Below, piece after piece: positions 27,023 to 37,959 of a DNA stretch of 64,000 nucleotides. The stretch lies in the NCBI GenBank assembly GCA_023134145.1, contig JAGLUW010000032.1, positions 1 through 64,000 of the forward strand. The letters are read 5' to 3'. The stretch comes from Sulfuriflexus sp. (lineage in GTDB: Bacteria > Pseudomonadota > Gammaproteobacteria > AKS1). The notes beneath the pieces are model-generated. The model searched no databases. It saw only the letters and a program-made list of their open reading frames with translations, and had not been told where the DNA came from. The stretch's first letter is position 1. Every line of letters starts with the position of its first letter. A program made the position numbers and the translations under genes.

Positions 27023-29602
27023 TTAAAAAATTTGTTCTGGTGCTTGCTCAACAGGTTGCTGTTGATCCTTTTTATTAACTACTTTAACCCGAGCTGTTTG
27101 CTTCGGCACATTAGCTGTACGAAATATTTCAAATATTGCATTCCGCTGCCCTTGTGCTGCAAGTAAACCCGTATCTGGATCAATTTTCACTGTGACTAAT
27201 TCTTGCGGCACTTCGGTATTTTTTTCAGGCACACCTTTCATTGCATTTTCCATAAAGTAGATCCACATTGGCAGTGCGGCTGAGGCTCCTGTTTCTCTTT
27301 TCCCTAGAGGGTTATTATTATCAAAGCCAACCCAAACCGTTGTTACCAACGTACTACTATAACCAGAGAACCAAGCATCTTTTTGTTCATTAGTTGTACC
27401 TGTCTTACCTGCTAAATCTTTTCGTCCCATGCGTAACGCGCGTCTACCCGTTCCGAAACGAATCACATCGGATAAAATGCTGTCCATAATGTAATTATTT
27501 TGTTCACCCATAATTCGCTGAGCGACATTAATAGCTGGAGTGGTTTCCTCTTCATCAACTAACACTTCTTCATTCTCAGGAGCTACTGTTCCTGCAGCTT
27601 CTGCATTTAATGTTTTTTCAAGTTCTTGCTGTAATTCTAATTCAATTTGTTTTTCACATTCACGACAAACCTGTGGCGAATTACTTTTAAAAATAATTTT
27701 CCCTTCATCGTCTTCAATGCGATCGATAAAATATGGCATTACTTTATAACCACCATTAGAAATGCTCGCATAGCCAGCTACTAGCTCTAATGGTGTCAGT
27801 GATGCGCTGCCTAAAGCTAAAGATAGATCTTTGGGTAGCCTTGATTTATCAAAACCAAATTTGCTTGCATAATTAACAGCTGTCTTAACGCCGATTGCGC
27901 GAAGTAGGCGAATTGAAATTAAATTACGTGATTTCATTAAGCCAACTCTTAAACGCGTTGGACCAAAAAATTTACCACTATAATTTTCAGGGCGCCAAGT
28001 GCTTTCAAGGCCGGGGTCGTCAAACACAACCGGCGCATCGTTGATCATGCTTGCTGCAGTAAAACCATTATCCAATGCTGCCGAATAAATAAACGGTTTA
28101 AAGTTTGAACCAGGTTGGCGACGCGCTTGTGTAACGCGATTAAATTTACTGTAATAAAAATCAAAACCACCAACCAGTGATTTTATAGCCGCATCATTTG
28201 GAGCCAAGGTTACTAATGCACCTTTCACTGCCGGTATCTGACTTAACTTAAATTTACCGTCATTGATTTTATGTACGCGAACAATATCACCTTGCTGAAT
28301 TATATCGCTTGCATACTTTGGTTTTGGACCACGCGTGTTTTCATCTTTATAAGGGCGCGCCCACTTCAAACCAGACCAATCTATTCTGTGCAGTTCACCA
28401 TTGCGCTGTAATACTGTAATGGCTTTTTCTTCAGTATGAAGCACCACTGCTGGTTGTAATTTACCAACCACAGGAATTTCATTAAGCCTTTCTCTTACCT
28501 GACGTGTTAATTCATCTGGCAAGCTTTCAATAGTCACCGGTATCAAAGTTTCAATCGCTGGGCGATTTAATAATGGTGGTTCAATTGTAGGGAGCACTTC
28601 TAATAATGCTGCATCCAATACCATCTTCGATTCACGTCCACGATAACCATGACGATATTCATAATCTGTCATGGCTTTACGTAAAGCAGTGTTTGCATAA
28701 CGCTGTAAACGCGTATCAATCGTCGTATAAACCTTATAGCCCTGCGTATAAGCCTCCGAACCGTATCGTGCTACCAATTCCGCTCGTACCATCTCAGCAA
28801 CGTAGGGCGCTTCTAATTCAACGCTAAGGCCATGCCAGCGTGCCTCATCAACAACCGCTGTGGCCGTTTCATAGGTTGGTTTATCGATATAACCCAAATC
28901 AAACATCCTACCGAGAACATAATTACGCCGAGCCATGGCTTTGCGTTTATTGGTAATCGGGTTATTACTTGAAGGGGCCTTAGGTAAACCCGCTATCATC
29001 GCCAGCTGATCTACGCGTAATTCATTGATATCTTTACCATAATAGACTCTGGCCGCAGCGGAAACACCGTAGGAACGATGTCCAAGGTATATTTTGTTTA
29101 TATAGAGTTCGAGGATCTCTTCCTTACTGATCTCGCGTTCGATCTTGAGTGCTAAAAAGATCTCACTGATCTTTCGCAAATAGGTTTTTTCCCTAGACAA
29201 AAAGAAGTTTCGCGCTACCTGCATAGTAATAGTCGAACCACCTTGGCCCTTACGCCCAGTCTTCACCAGATGAACTACTGCACGCAAAATACCCTGATAA
29301 TCAACGCCAGGATGCTCAAAAAAGCGGTTATCTTCAGCCGCAAGTACTGCCTTCATCAATAAATCAGGTGCATCTTGGTATTTTAACGGCGAACGTTTTT
29401 TTTCACCAAATTCAGCAATCAGTGCTCCATCACGCGAAAGTACCCGCAATGGCGTCTGAAGTTGAATATCTTTTAAAACATCTGTTGATGGCAAACTTGG
29501 CGCTAAATAAACATAGCCACCAGCCAATAAAATGACCCCAACGGAGAAGCCCGTAAAGAGCCAAACCACGCTAAGACGAAGGAATTTAAAGAGAATTTTC
29601 AT
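27023..29602 (-). CDS. mrcA: Penicillin-binding protein 1A
   Basis: A bifunctional peptidoglycan synthase of about 859 residues. An N-terminal membrane anchor (about 10-35) precedes the GT51 domain with catalytic Glu in AAEDNRFFEHPG (about 90) and GGSTITMQVARN, an OB-like insert, and the transpeptidase domain with SNFK (Ser about 497), SRN and KTGTT (about 731). A frame continues upstream to 29647, but the ATG at 29602 gives the standard MKILFKFLRL start and avoids an unusual N-terminal tail. It is divergent from pilM, as in many gammaproteobacteria, where the gene is also called ponA. Confidence 0.94.
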   Translation of the reverse strand: MKILFKFLRLSVVWLFTGFSVGVILLAGGYVYLAPSLPSTDVLKDIQLQTPLRVLSRDGALIAEFGEKKRSPLKYQDAPDLLMKAVLAAEDNRFFEHPGVDYQGILRAVVHLVKTGRKGQGGSTITMQVARNFFLSREKTYLRKISEIFLALKIEREISKEEILELYINKIYLGHRSYGVSAAARVYYGKDINELRVDQLAMIAGLPKAPSSNNPITNKRKAMARRNYVLGRMFDLGYIDKPTYETATAVVDEARWHGLSVELEAPYVAEMVRAELVARYGSEAYTQGYKVYTTIDTRLQRYANTALRKAMTDYEYRHGYRGRESKMVLDAALLEVLPTIEPPLLNRPAIETLIPVTIESLPDELTRQVRERLNEIPVVGKLQPAVVLHTEEKAITVLQRNGELHRIDWSGLKWARPYKDENTRGPKPKYASDIIQQGDIVRVHKINDGKFKLSQIPAVKGALVTLAPNDAAIKSLVGGFDFYYSKFNRVTQARRQPGSNFKPFIYSAALDNGFTAASMINDAPVVFDDPGLESTWRPENYSGKFFGPTRLRVGLMKSRNLISIRLLRAIGVKTAVNYASKFGFDKSRLPKDLSLALGSASLTPLELVAGYASISNGGYKVMPYFIDRIEDDEGKIIFKSNSPQVCRECEKQIELELQQELEKTLNAEAAGTVAPENEEVLVDEEETTPAINVAQRIMGEQNNYIMDSILSDVIRFGTGRRALRMGRKDLAGKTGTTNEQKDAWFSGYSSTLVTTVWVGFDNNNPLGKRETGASAALPMWIYFMENAMKGVPEKNTEVPQELVTVKIDPDTGLLAAQGQRNAIFEIFRTANVPKQTARVKVVNKKDQQQPVEQAPEQIF

Positions 29603-29698
29603 GAATACTCTATAAGCAATTGATTCTAGGTATGTGAACCGTATCAAAGTGTTTCACGGTTTAATCGATTATAAAGGACATGTGACACTGTGCGGTAG

Positions 29699-30873
<1,175 letters not shown>

Positions 30874-30874
<1 letters not shown>

Positions 30875-31455
30875 TGGCCAGAATTAACCTGCTACCTTGG
30901 CGCGAGGAACAGCGCAAGGAGAGGATGAAACAATTCCAGACAATAGCTGGGTTGGCTGCATTCCTAATGTTTGCAATTATTATTCTCGTACATATTCGTA
31001 TCGGCGGATTTATTGATAACCAGAATTCTCGTAATAGTTATCTACAACAAGAAATAAAAACGCTCGAGAAAAAGATTGCTGAAATTAAAGAGCTCGAAAA
31101 CGAAAAATCAAATCTACTTGCACGTATGAATATTATTCAGCAACTACAGAGTTCTCGACCTCAAGTAGTGCATGTTTTTGATCAAATGGTTAGCACCATA
31201 CCAACCGGCGTTTACCTAACCAGTATAAAAAATACTGGCCCAACAATTACATTGGAAGGGTTTGCTCAATCAAACGCTCGCGTTTCCTCTTATATGCGTA
31301 ATGTTAATGATGCTGATTGGTTAACTAGCCCGCGTCTTGATGTTATTGAAACACAAAATGATAAAGGTCAACGCATTAGTAAGTTTACCTTGGTCGTTAA
31401 ACAAACATCTCCTACTGCAAAAAAAGCGGCTAATGAAGAGGAGGATGCTCAATGA
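30874..31455 (+). CDS. pilN: Type IV pilus assembly protein PilN
   Basis: A 193-residue bitopic protein. The cytoplasmic INLLPWREEQRKER motif that docks on PilM is followed by a membrane helix (about 24-43), a coiled coil and a periplasmic ferredoxin-like domain. It forms the alignment subcomplex with PilO. Coding overlaps pilO by four bases (ATGA). Confidence 0.96.
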
Positions 31456-32063
31456 ACATATCAGAACTAAATGAACTTGATTTTGATGACATGGGCAACT
31501 GGCCTATTGCCGCTAAAGCACTTGGTATTGCCGTTATATGTCTTGCTGTTTTAGGTGGTGGTTATTGGTTCGATACAAAAGACCAATTGGCTGAACTTGA
31601 GCGCATCGAACAAACAGAACGCAAGCTTAAAGCTGAATTCAAAAGCAACGCACGTAAAGCGGCCAACATCGAACTATATAAGCAACAAATGATTGATATG
31701 AAGCAGTCTTTTGGTGCGATGTTGAAACAACTCCCTAGCCAAACCGAAGTTGCCGAATTACTTGTTGATATTTCACAAACCGGTTTAGCCAGTGGCCTTG
31801 AGTTTGACCTGTTTAAAGTTGATAACGAAGTCCCTTTAGACTTCTATGCAGAGTTACCTATTCGTATTCGTGTTACTGGCGATTACCATGAGTTTGGTAG
31901 TTTTGTCAGTGGCGTGGCTGCTTTGCCTCGTATTGTCACCTTGCATGACTTTTCAATTAAAGACAGCAAAGAAAACGGTCAACTGATAATGGAAGCAACT
32001 GCGAAAACTTATCGGTATATCGATGAAGAAACAGATACACCTGATAATGGAGGTGCTAAATAA
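31452..32063 (+). CDS. pilO: Type IV pilus assembly protein PilO
   Basis: A 203-residue bitopic partner of PilN with a membrane helix (about 23-42), a coiled coil and a periplasmic domain with LPSQTEVAELLVDIS, the standard PilO core. It links PilM-PilN to PilP. The stop overlaps the pilP start (TAATG). Confidence 0.95.
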   Translation: MNISELNELDFDDMGNWPIAAKALGIAVICLAVLGGGYWFDTKDQLAELERIEQTERKLKAEFKSNARKAANIELYKQQMIDMKQSFGAMLKQLPSQTEVAELLVDISQTGLASGLEFDLFKVDNEVPLDFYAELPIRIRVTGDYHEFGSFVSGVAALPRIVTLHDFSIKDSKENGQLIMEATAKTYRYIDEETDTPDNGGAK

Positions 32064-32623
32064 TGAAAACTAAAAAGCAGCACCTTAGCTATTTACGCCA
32101 TGGCAGTTTAGCAACTCTTTGTCTGATGCTAGCCGCTTGTGGTAGCAGCGCGCATCAAGATTTACGTAATTTTACTGACAAAGTAAAAGCCGATGCCGCT
32201 AAAGTAACCACTATTGATGCATTGCCTGATATTCAGCCCTATGAAACTTATCTATATAGATCTGATGAGCGTCGCGATCCATTTACAAACACCGTCGCTG
32301 CGGATGATGAAACCATTGCTAGTACCGATGACAGTATTCGCCCACCAAGCAATCATCGTAAAGAAGCACTTGAGGCCTTTCCTCTTGATTCATTACGCAT
32401 GGTTGGCACATTGCAACGTGATGACACGCTGTGGGCTATCGTCAAAATTCAAAACAATCCGGATGGTGGTATTCACCGCATAGTAACCGGTAATTACCTT
32501 GGTCAGAACTATGGCCGTGTTATTAACGTATCCGAAGAAAAAATTAATCTCATCGAAGTGATACCGAATGGACTTGGGGGCTGGCGTGAACGTGAAGCCT
32601 CTATTGCCCTGAGTGAAGAGTAA
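32063..32623 (+). CDS. pilP: Type IV pilus lipoprotein PilP
   Basis: A 186-residue inner-membrane lipoprotein with lipobox LAAC (Cys26). A flexible region precedes the homology domain with RRDPF, LDSLRMVGTL and GNYLGQNYGRV, which binds the N-terminal domains of secretin PilQ. PilP is the type IV pilus equivalent of GspC, encoded elsewhere in this window. pilQ follows after 11 bases. Confidence 0.95.
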   Translation: MKTKKQHLSYLRHGSLATLCLMLAACGSSAHQDLRNFTDKVKADAAKVTTIDALPDIQPYETYLYRSDERRDPFTNTVAADDETIASTDDSIRPPSNHRKEALEAFPLDSLRMVGTLQRDDTLWAIVKIQNNPDGGIHRIVTGNYLGQNYGRVINVSEEKINLIEVIPNGLGGWREREASIALSEE

Positions 32624-32634
32624 GGGGAAATACA

Positions 32635-34767
32635 ATGAGTGGAAGCAATACAATGCGAAATAATAATCTAATAAAACGCCTCACTACATGGTTGTTTGCC
32701 TTAGTTAGTCTGGCACTGTTGCCAGCCTCTGCTTATGCTGCAGCAACACTCGATGAGATTAGTTACTCAACTCTGCCGGGTAACAAGGTTCAGTTAAAAT
32801 TTAGTATGTCAGGTGATGTTAAAGAACCTATCAGCTTCACAACTGACAACCCTGCACGTATCGCCTTAACCTTTGCCGATACAACAAGCCAAGTTAAAAA
32901 GAAATCAACTAGCATCAGTGTTGGTGTCGCTCGTAGCGTTACCGCCGTTGAAGCTGGTGGCCGTACACGCGTTGTTGTGAATCTAGTAAAGTTAGTTCCC
33001 TACTCACTGACACGAAAAGGCAACAATTTTTATGTAACATTAAATACCGGTGGTAATAGTCGCAGCACCACAACCGCATCTGAAACACCTGCTGCTGTTG
33101 CTATTCAAACGGGTAGCCATAGTATTGATAACATTGATTTCCGCCGTGGTGAAAAAGGCCAGGCACGCATTATCATTACCATGTCAGATCCAAAAACAAT
33201 TGTTGACCTTAAAGAAGAAGGCGGCAAGATTGTTGCAAACTTCTTGAATTCAACACTGCCTGAAAGACTGCAGCAACGTCTAGATGTACTTGATTTCGCT
33301 ACTGCAGTAAAAACTATTGATAGTTACCAACGTGGTGACAACGTTAAGATTATTATTGACCCTGCGGTACTTGAATTTGAACATCTTGCTTACCAAACTG
33401 GTAACGTCATGACCATTGATGTTCGTCAAATCAGTAAAGATAAACAAGCTGAACTTAGGAAGAAGAAGTTTGGCTATGTAGGTGAAAAACTTTCTCTTAA
33501 CTTCCAGAATATTGATGTTCGTGCGGTACTTCAGTTAATCGCTGATTTCACTGGCCTTAACTTAGTCACTAGTGACACCGTTCAAGGTAACATCACACTT
33601 CGCTTGAAGAATGTTCCATGGGATCAAGCGATGGACATCATCCTGAAAACCAAAGGACTGTCTAAACGTCAAACTGGTAATGTGATTCTCGTTGCACCAA
33701 CAGAAGAAATTGCTGCACGTGAAAAACTTGAACTTGAATCTCAAAAGCAGATTGAAGATCTCGCACCTTTACGCTCAGAGTTTATTCAAGTTAACTATGC
33801 CAAGGCTGAAGACCTTGCGTCATTACTTAAATCTGAAGATAATTCACTATTATCAATTCGCGGTAACGTGACTATTGATGAACGTACTAATACTTTATTA
33901 GTACAAGATACGGCTGAGAAGTTGATTCAGATTCGTAACTTAGTGCTTACCTTAGACATTCCTGTTCGTCAGGTGCTCATTGAATCACGAGTTGTTGTGG
34001 CCAATGATGACTTCAGTAAGGATTTGGGTGTTCGCTTTGGCATCTCAAACCGTCGAAAGGATACTGTGGCTGAAGCAGTTGGTAGTAATACCGCTATTGC
34101 CGGTAACTTAGCCGGCACAACTGATTTGATTAACTTTGACACATTAAATAGCAATGATGGTCTACAAGTTAACCTACCAGCAGCACCTGCTGATGCAACA
34201 GCTGCTTCACTTGCACTAGCCATTGCTAAACTTCCGTTTGGCAACCTATTGCAATTGGAACTATCTGCATTGCAACAAGAAGGTCGTGGCGAAGTTATAT
34301 CGAACCCACGTGTTATTACGGCTAACCAGAAAGAAGCCTATATCGAGCAGGGTACTGAAATTCCATTCCTGACCTCATCGGCTAATGGTTCAACAACGAT
34401 TACCTTTAAGAAGGCTGTATTGAGCTTACGTGTTACACCTCAAATCACACCAGATGATCGTGTGATTATGGACCTAACCGTAACGCAAGATACCATTGGT
34501 ACATTGATTACATTATTGGGCTCTTCTGTACCAAGTATTGATACACAAGAAGTCACAACCCAAGTGTTAGTTGATAATGGCGAGACCGTTGTATTAGGTG
34601 GTGTTTACCGACGCAGAACACTTAATGAATCAGACCGTGTACCATTCTTCGGCGACTTGCCTTATGTGGGATTCTTATTCAAACAAACTACGCAAGTTAA
34701 CGAAAAACAAGAACTACTGATTTTCGTTACACCTAAGATTATCAAAGACACTTTAAGTCTTAATTGA
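32635..34767 (+). CDS. pilQ: Type IV pilus secretin PilQ
   Basis: A 710-residue outer-membrane secretin. A signal peptide (ending SAYAA, about residue 36) is followed by two AMIN domains that bind peptidoglycan (about 40-270), N0/STN with LSLNFQNIDVRAVLQL, N1 with NVTIDERTNTLLVQD, and the secretin core with VLIESRVVVA, PRVITANQKEA and VPFFGDLPYVGFLF. AGGGGA lies seven bases before the ATG. It is the last pil gene and is followed by a very strong terminator. Confidence 0.96.
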   Translation: MSGSNTMRNNNLIKRLTTWLFALVSLALLPASAYAAATLDEISYSTLPGNKVQLKFSMSGDVKEPISFTTDNPARIALTFADTTSQVKKKSTSISVGVARSVTAVEAGGRTRVVVNLVKLVPYSLTRKGNNFYVTLNTGGNSRSTTTASETPAAVAIQTGSHSIDNIDFRRGEKGQARIIITMSDPKTIVDLKEEGGKIVANFLNSTLPERLQQRLDVLDFATAVKTIDSYQRGDNVKIIIDPAVLEFEHLAYQTGNVMTIDVRQISKDKQAELRKKKFGYVGEKLSLNFQNIDVRAVLQLIADFTGLNLVTSDTVQGNITLRLKNVPWDQAMDIILKTKGLSKRQTGNVILVAPTEEIAAREKLELESQKQIEDLAPLRSEFIQVNYAKAEDLASLLKSEDNSLLSIRGNVTIDERTNTLLVQDTAEKLIQIRNLVLTLDIPVRQVLIESRVVVANDDFSKDLGVRFGISNRRKDTVAEAVGSNTAIAGNLAGTTDLINFDTLNSNDGLQVNLPAAPADATAASLALAIAKLPFGNLLQLELSALQQEGRGEVISNPRVITANQKEAYIEQGTEIPFLTSSANGSTTITFKKAVLSLRVTPQITPDDRVIMDLTVTQDTIGTLITLLGSSVPSIDTQEVTTQVLVDNGETVVLGGVYRRRTLNESDRVPFFGDLPYVGFLFKQTTQVNEKQELLIFVTPKIIKDTLSLN

Positions 34768-34793
34768 TAATTAAGGCATTGCACGTCACAATT

Positions 34794-34822
34794 GGGGCCT
34801 GAGATATCAGGCCCCTTTTTTT
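34794..34822 (+). terminator. Rho-independent terminator after pilQ
   Basis: The perfect nine-base arms GGGGCCTGA and TCAGGCCCC enclose a four-base loop and are followed by seven T. It separates pilMNOPQ from aroK, which begins only 17 bases later. Confidence 0.95.
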
Positions 34823-34838
34823 ATGAAGCACTTAAATA

Positions 34839-35357
34839 ATGAATCAAGCAAGTAACATCTTTCTCGTTGGCTCTATGGGTGCAGGCAAGACCTCGGTCGG
34901 CAAACAGCTTGCAAAGGCCCTCAAACGTGACTTTATTGATAGTGATACTGAAATAGAGGATCGTACTGGCGTCAATATTCCAACCATCTTTGATATTGAA
35001 GGTGAAGCCGGTTTCCGTGCACGTGAAAGCCAAGTTATTGATGATTTAACCCAGCAAGACAAGATTGTGCTCGCCACGGGTGGTGGTGCCGTGCTCGATC
35101 CACAGAATCAAAAGGCGCTTCAATCACGTGGTATCGTGTTTTATCTCTACGCCAGCATCGACCAATTGTTTCAACGCACTCACCGTGACCGTAACCGGCC
35201 ACTACTGCAAACAGACAACCCGAAACAGAAGATTACCGAGCTACTTGAACTTCGCGACCCCATTTATCGTTCAGTTGCTGATTTTGTTATCGAAACTGAC
35301 GGTCAAACCGTTCGTAAAGTCGTTGATGAAATACAACGTTGTCTCGAGCAAAATTAA
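34839..35357 (+). CDS. aroK: Shikimate kinase
   Basis: A 172-residue P-loop kinase: Walker [13 protein letters not shown] (about 11-22), the shikimate-binding DSDTEIE and FR region, GGGAV, and the lid segment [12 protein letters not shown]. It phosphorylates shikimate at the 3-position using ATP, feeding chorismate synthesis. It precedes aroB as in E. coli. Its transcription must either read through the pilQ terminator or start between 34823 and 34838 or within pilQ. Confidence 0.95.
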   Translation: MNQASNIFLVGSMGAGKTSVGKQLAKALKRDFIDSDTEIEDRTGVNIPTIFDIEGEAGFRARESQVIDDLTQQDKIVLATGGGAVLDPQNQKALQSRGIVFYLYASIDQLFQRTHRDRNRPLLQTDNPKQKITELLELRDPIYRSVADFVIETDGQTVRKVVDEIQRCLEQN

Positions 35358-35444
35358 TCCTCACACAACTCACCATACGCAAGACATTGATCGGCCAACC
35401 ATTATATAATCAGACTATATAATTTCTTTGAGAAAACCAGAAGC

Positions 35445-36539
35445 ATGAAAACATTGCATGTCGATCTTGGCACTCGAAGCTACCCTATCCATATCGGAAC
35501 TGGGCTGCTCGACGATTCTGAGCTTATCCGTCCCCACATACAGGGACAGGAAGTCATGGTCGTTACCAATGAAACGATCGCCCCGCTCTACCTCGAACGG
35601 ACATTAGCACTGCTTGATGGTTATGATGTCGCAACAGTGATTCTTCCTGATGGCGAACAATACAAAACGCTCGACACACTGAACCTAGTGTTTGATGCAT
35701 TACTCGAAAAACATTTTACCCGCCGCTGTACCTTGATCGCATTAGGTGGTGGCGTGATTGGTGACATTACAGGTTACGCTGCGGCAAGTTACCAACGTGG
35801 TGTGAACTTTATTCAAATTCCAACCACGCTATTGGCCCAAGTCGATAGTTCGGTTGGCGGTAAAACCGGTGTGAACCACGCACTGGGCAAAAACATGATC
35901 GGTGCCTTTCATCAGCCGCAATGTGTTATTGCCGATACCGAGACGCTCAACACACTTGATGATCGCCAACTTTCTGCAGGCCTCGCTGAGATTATAAAAT
36001 ACGGTCTCATCAATGATGCTGATTTCTTTGAGTGGCTTGAACAAAACATGCCGAGCTTGCTGTCACGCGATCCCGATGCCCTCGCCTATGCCATAGAACG
36101 TTCATGCCATGATAAAGCAGAAATTGTTGCCGCCGATGAAAGAGAATCTGGCGTACGTGCTTTACTCAACCTTGGCCATACTTTTGGTCATGCAATTGAA
36201 ACAGGAACTGGCTATGGTAATTGGTTACATGGCGAAGCCGTTGGCTGTGGTATGTGGATGGCTGCTGAACTTTCACATCAACATGGTTGGTTCACTCAAA
36301 CAGAACTCGACCGTACTCGCGATATTATTGAGAAGGCAAAATTACCAATCCAGCCACCCACATCAATGAACAGTGATCAGTTCCTCGATATAATGGCCGT
36401 TGATAAAAAGAACCTTGAGAAAAAAATACGTCTCATTCTTATGAAAGGAATTGGCAAAAGTTTTATTAGTGATGATTTTGATAATACTTTATTAAAAGAA
36501 CTCTTAGAAAAAAACATCGCACAAGCGAAACAGGAATAA
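35445..36539 (+). CDS. aroB: 3-dehydroquinate synthase
   Basis: A 364-residue AroB with NAD-binding [19 protein letters not shown] (given as GGGVIGD and AASYQRG), [20 protein letters not shown] (core SSVGGKTG) and zinc ligands including [12 protein letters not shown] and GEAVGCGM. It cyclises DAHP to 3-dehydroquinate, second step of the shikimate pathway. An 87-base gap separates it from aroK. It ends three bases before the dNTPase gene. Confidence 0.96.
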   Translation: MKTLHVDLGTRSYPIHIGTGLLDDSELIRPHIQGQEVMVVTNETIAPLYLERTLALLDGYDVATVILPDGEQYKTLDTLNLVFDALLEKHFTRRCTLIALGGGVIGDITGYAAASYQRGVNFIQIPTTLLAQVDSSVGGKTGVNHALGKNMIGAFHQPQCVIADTETLNTLDDRQLSAGLAEIIKYGLINDADFFEWLEQNMPSLLSRDPDALAYAIERSCHDKAEIVAADERESGVRALLNLGHTFGHAIETGTGYGNWLHGEAVGCGMWMAAELSHQHGWFTQTELDRTRDIIEKAKLPIQPPTSMNSDQFLDIMAVDKKNLEKKIRLILMKGIGKSFISDDFDNTLLKELLEKNIAQAKQE

Positions 36540-36542
36540 AAG

Positions 36543-37700
36543 ATGCACGGACGTCTACTCGCAAGCTATGCCGCACTTGATGAAACAAGTCATGGCCGTA
36601 GACACTCTGAAAAATCTCCAGCCTACCGTGGAGAGTTTCAACGTGACCGTGATCGTATTATCCACTCAACCGCATTCCGCAGGCTCGAATATAAAACACA
36701 GGTTTTTGTAAATCACGAAGGTGACCTATTCCGAACTCGCCTTACGCACTCCATTGAAGTCGCACAAATTAGTCGCACCATTGCACGCTCACTTGATCTT
36801 AATGAAGATCTATCTGAAACAATTGGACTTGCGCATGATCTCGGTCACACGCCCTTCGGTCATGCTGGCCAAGATATTTTAAATGAATGCATGCATGACT
36901 ACGGTGGTTTTGAACACAACCTACAATCACTTCGTGTTGTTGATGAACTTGAAGAAAAGTATGCGCAATTCCCCGGTTTAAATTTAACCTTTGAATCACG
37001 CGAAGGGATCTTAAAACACTGCGCAATAAAGAATGCTAAATTACTCGGTGATGTCGGTGAACGATTTATTAATAAACACCAGCCCTCACTTGAAGCGCAA
37101 TTAACAAACCTTGCTGATGAAATTGCTTACAACAGCCATGATGTCGATGACGGTTTAAGATCAGGACTTATCAGCCTACAACAACTTCGTGAAGTTGAAT
37201 TTTTCAATCGCCTCTATGAAGAGGTTGATGAAAAATATGCCGACCTACCTGACCGCCGAAAAATATACGAGATCGTACGCCGACTAATTAGTTATCAGGT
37301 CATCGATCTTATCGAAACTAGCAAGGCACGCATTGAATCTGTCAAACCAGAGACGATTGAAGATGTGCGCCATCACTCTGAAGCCATTATTTCTTACAGC
37401 GATGCAATGCGCGAACAGAACCTTGTTATAAAGCGTTTTTTACGTGAAAACCTATATATGCATTACCGTGTACGGCGTATGAGTGCAAAATCTGCACGTA
37501 TGATAAAAGAATTATTTTCGGCCTTTATGCAAGATGTATTGCTACTCCCGCCTGAATATCAAGAACGTGTTAAGCAACAGAGAAGTGAAGCTGGCGAATC
37601 AGGTCAAGCACGAATCATTGCTGATTATATCGCAGGCATGACAGATCGATATGCCATGGCTGAACATGGTAAATTATTTGATCCGAAGCAATTAACTTAG
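36543..37700 (+). CDS. dNTP triphosphohydrolase, Dgt-like HD-domain protein
   Basis: A 385-residue HD-superfamily enzyme with the metal-binding His of RLTHSIEVAQISR, the HD pair in LAHDLGHTPFGHAGQ (about 97-111) and the later Asp in LADEIAYNSHDVDDG. It resembles the shorter dGTPase-like class rather than E. coli Dgt proper. It hydrolyses dNTPs to nucleosides and triphosphate; substrate preference cannot be read. A dNTPase gene at this place between aroB and the damX-like gene is seen in other gammaproteobacteria. Confidence 0.93.
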   Translation: MHGRLLASYAALDETSHGRRHSEKSPAYRGEFQRDRDRIIHSTAFRRLEYKTQVFVNHEGDLFRTRLTHSIEVAQISRTIARSLDLNEDLSETIGLAHDLGHTPFGHAGQDILNECMHDYGGFEHNLQSLRVVDELEEKYAQFPGLNLTFESREGILKHCAIKNAKLLGDVGERFINKHQPSLEAQLTNLADEIAYNSHDVDDGLRSGLISLQQLREVEFFNRLYEEVDEKYADLPDRRKIYEIVRRLISYQVIDLIETSKARIESVKPETIEDVRHHSEAIISYSDAMREQNLVIKRFLRENLYMHYRVRRMSAKSARMIKELFSAFMQDVLLLPPEYQERVKQQRSEAGESGQARIIADYIAGMTDRYAMAEHGKLFDPKQLT

Positions 37701-37704
37701 TGCC

Positions 37705-37959
37705 ATGCGTATTTATATGCAACAAATACCTGATGATGTAGGACAAGCGCCTCGCTTTCTACATTTATTAATTCAGGAAGATTTACTTGAAGGCTGGCAA
37801 CTAGTTCGCGAAATGGGTTACCAGGGAAAATCGGGGCGTGTTAGACGTAATCATTTTGAGGATTACTCTGAGGCAATACAAGCAATGCTAAAAGAACGTG
37901 ACACACAAATAAAACGTGGTTATCGAGTCGTTTTTGTTGAAGGACAACATCATGAGTGA
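37705..37959 (+). CDS. Small WGR-like domain protein
   Basis: An 84-residue protein that is essentially one domain. LLEGWQLVREMGYQGKSGRVRR has the aromatic/Gly-Arg pattern of the WGR domain (W...R..G..G..G+), followed by a helix with Ala/Glu/Lys and the terminal GYRVVFVEGQ. WGR domains contact DNA ends in PARPs, but stand-alone bacterial members have no known role. It lies four bases after the dNTPase stop, and its last eight bases overlap the start of the damX-like gene. Confidence 0.65.
   Translation: MRIYMQQIPDDVGQAPRFLHLLIQEDLLEGWQLVREMGYQGKSGRVRRNHFEDYSEAIQAMLKERDTQIKRGYRVVFVEGQHHE

Noticed and set aside
29603-29647. Upstream extension of PBP1A
   Set aside because: The added 15 residues precede a normal MKILFKF start and do not fit a cytoplasmic tail of the family.
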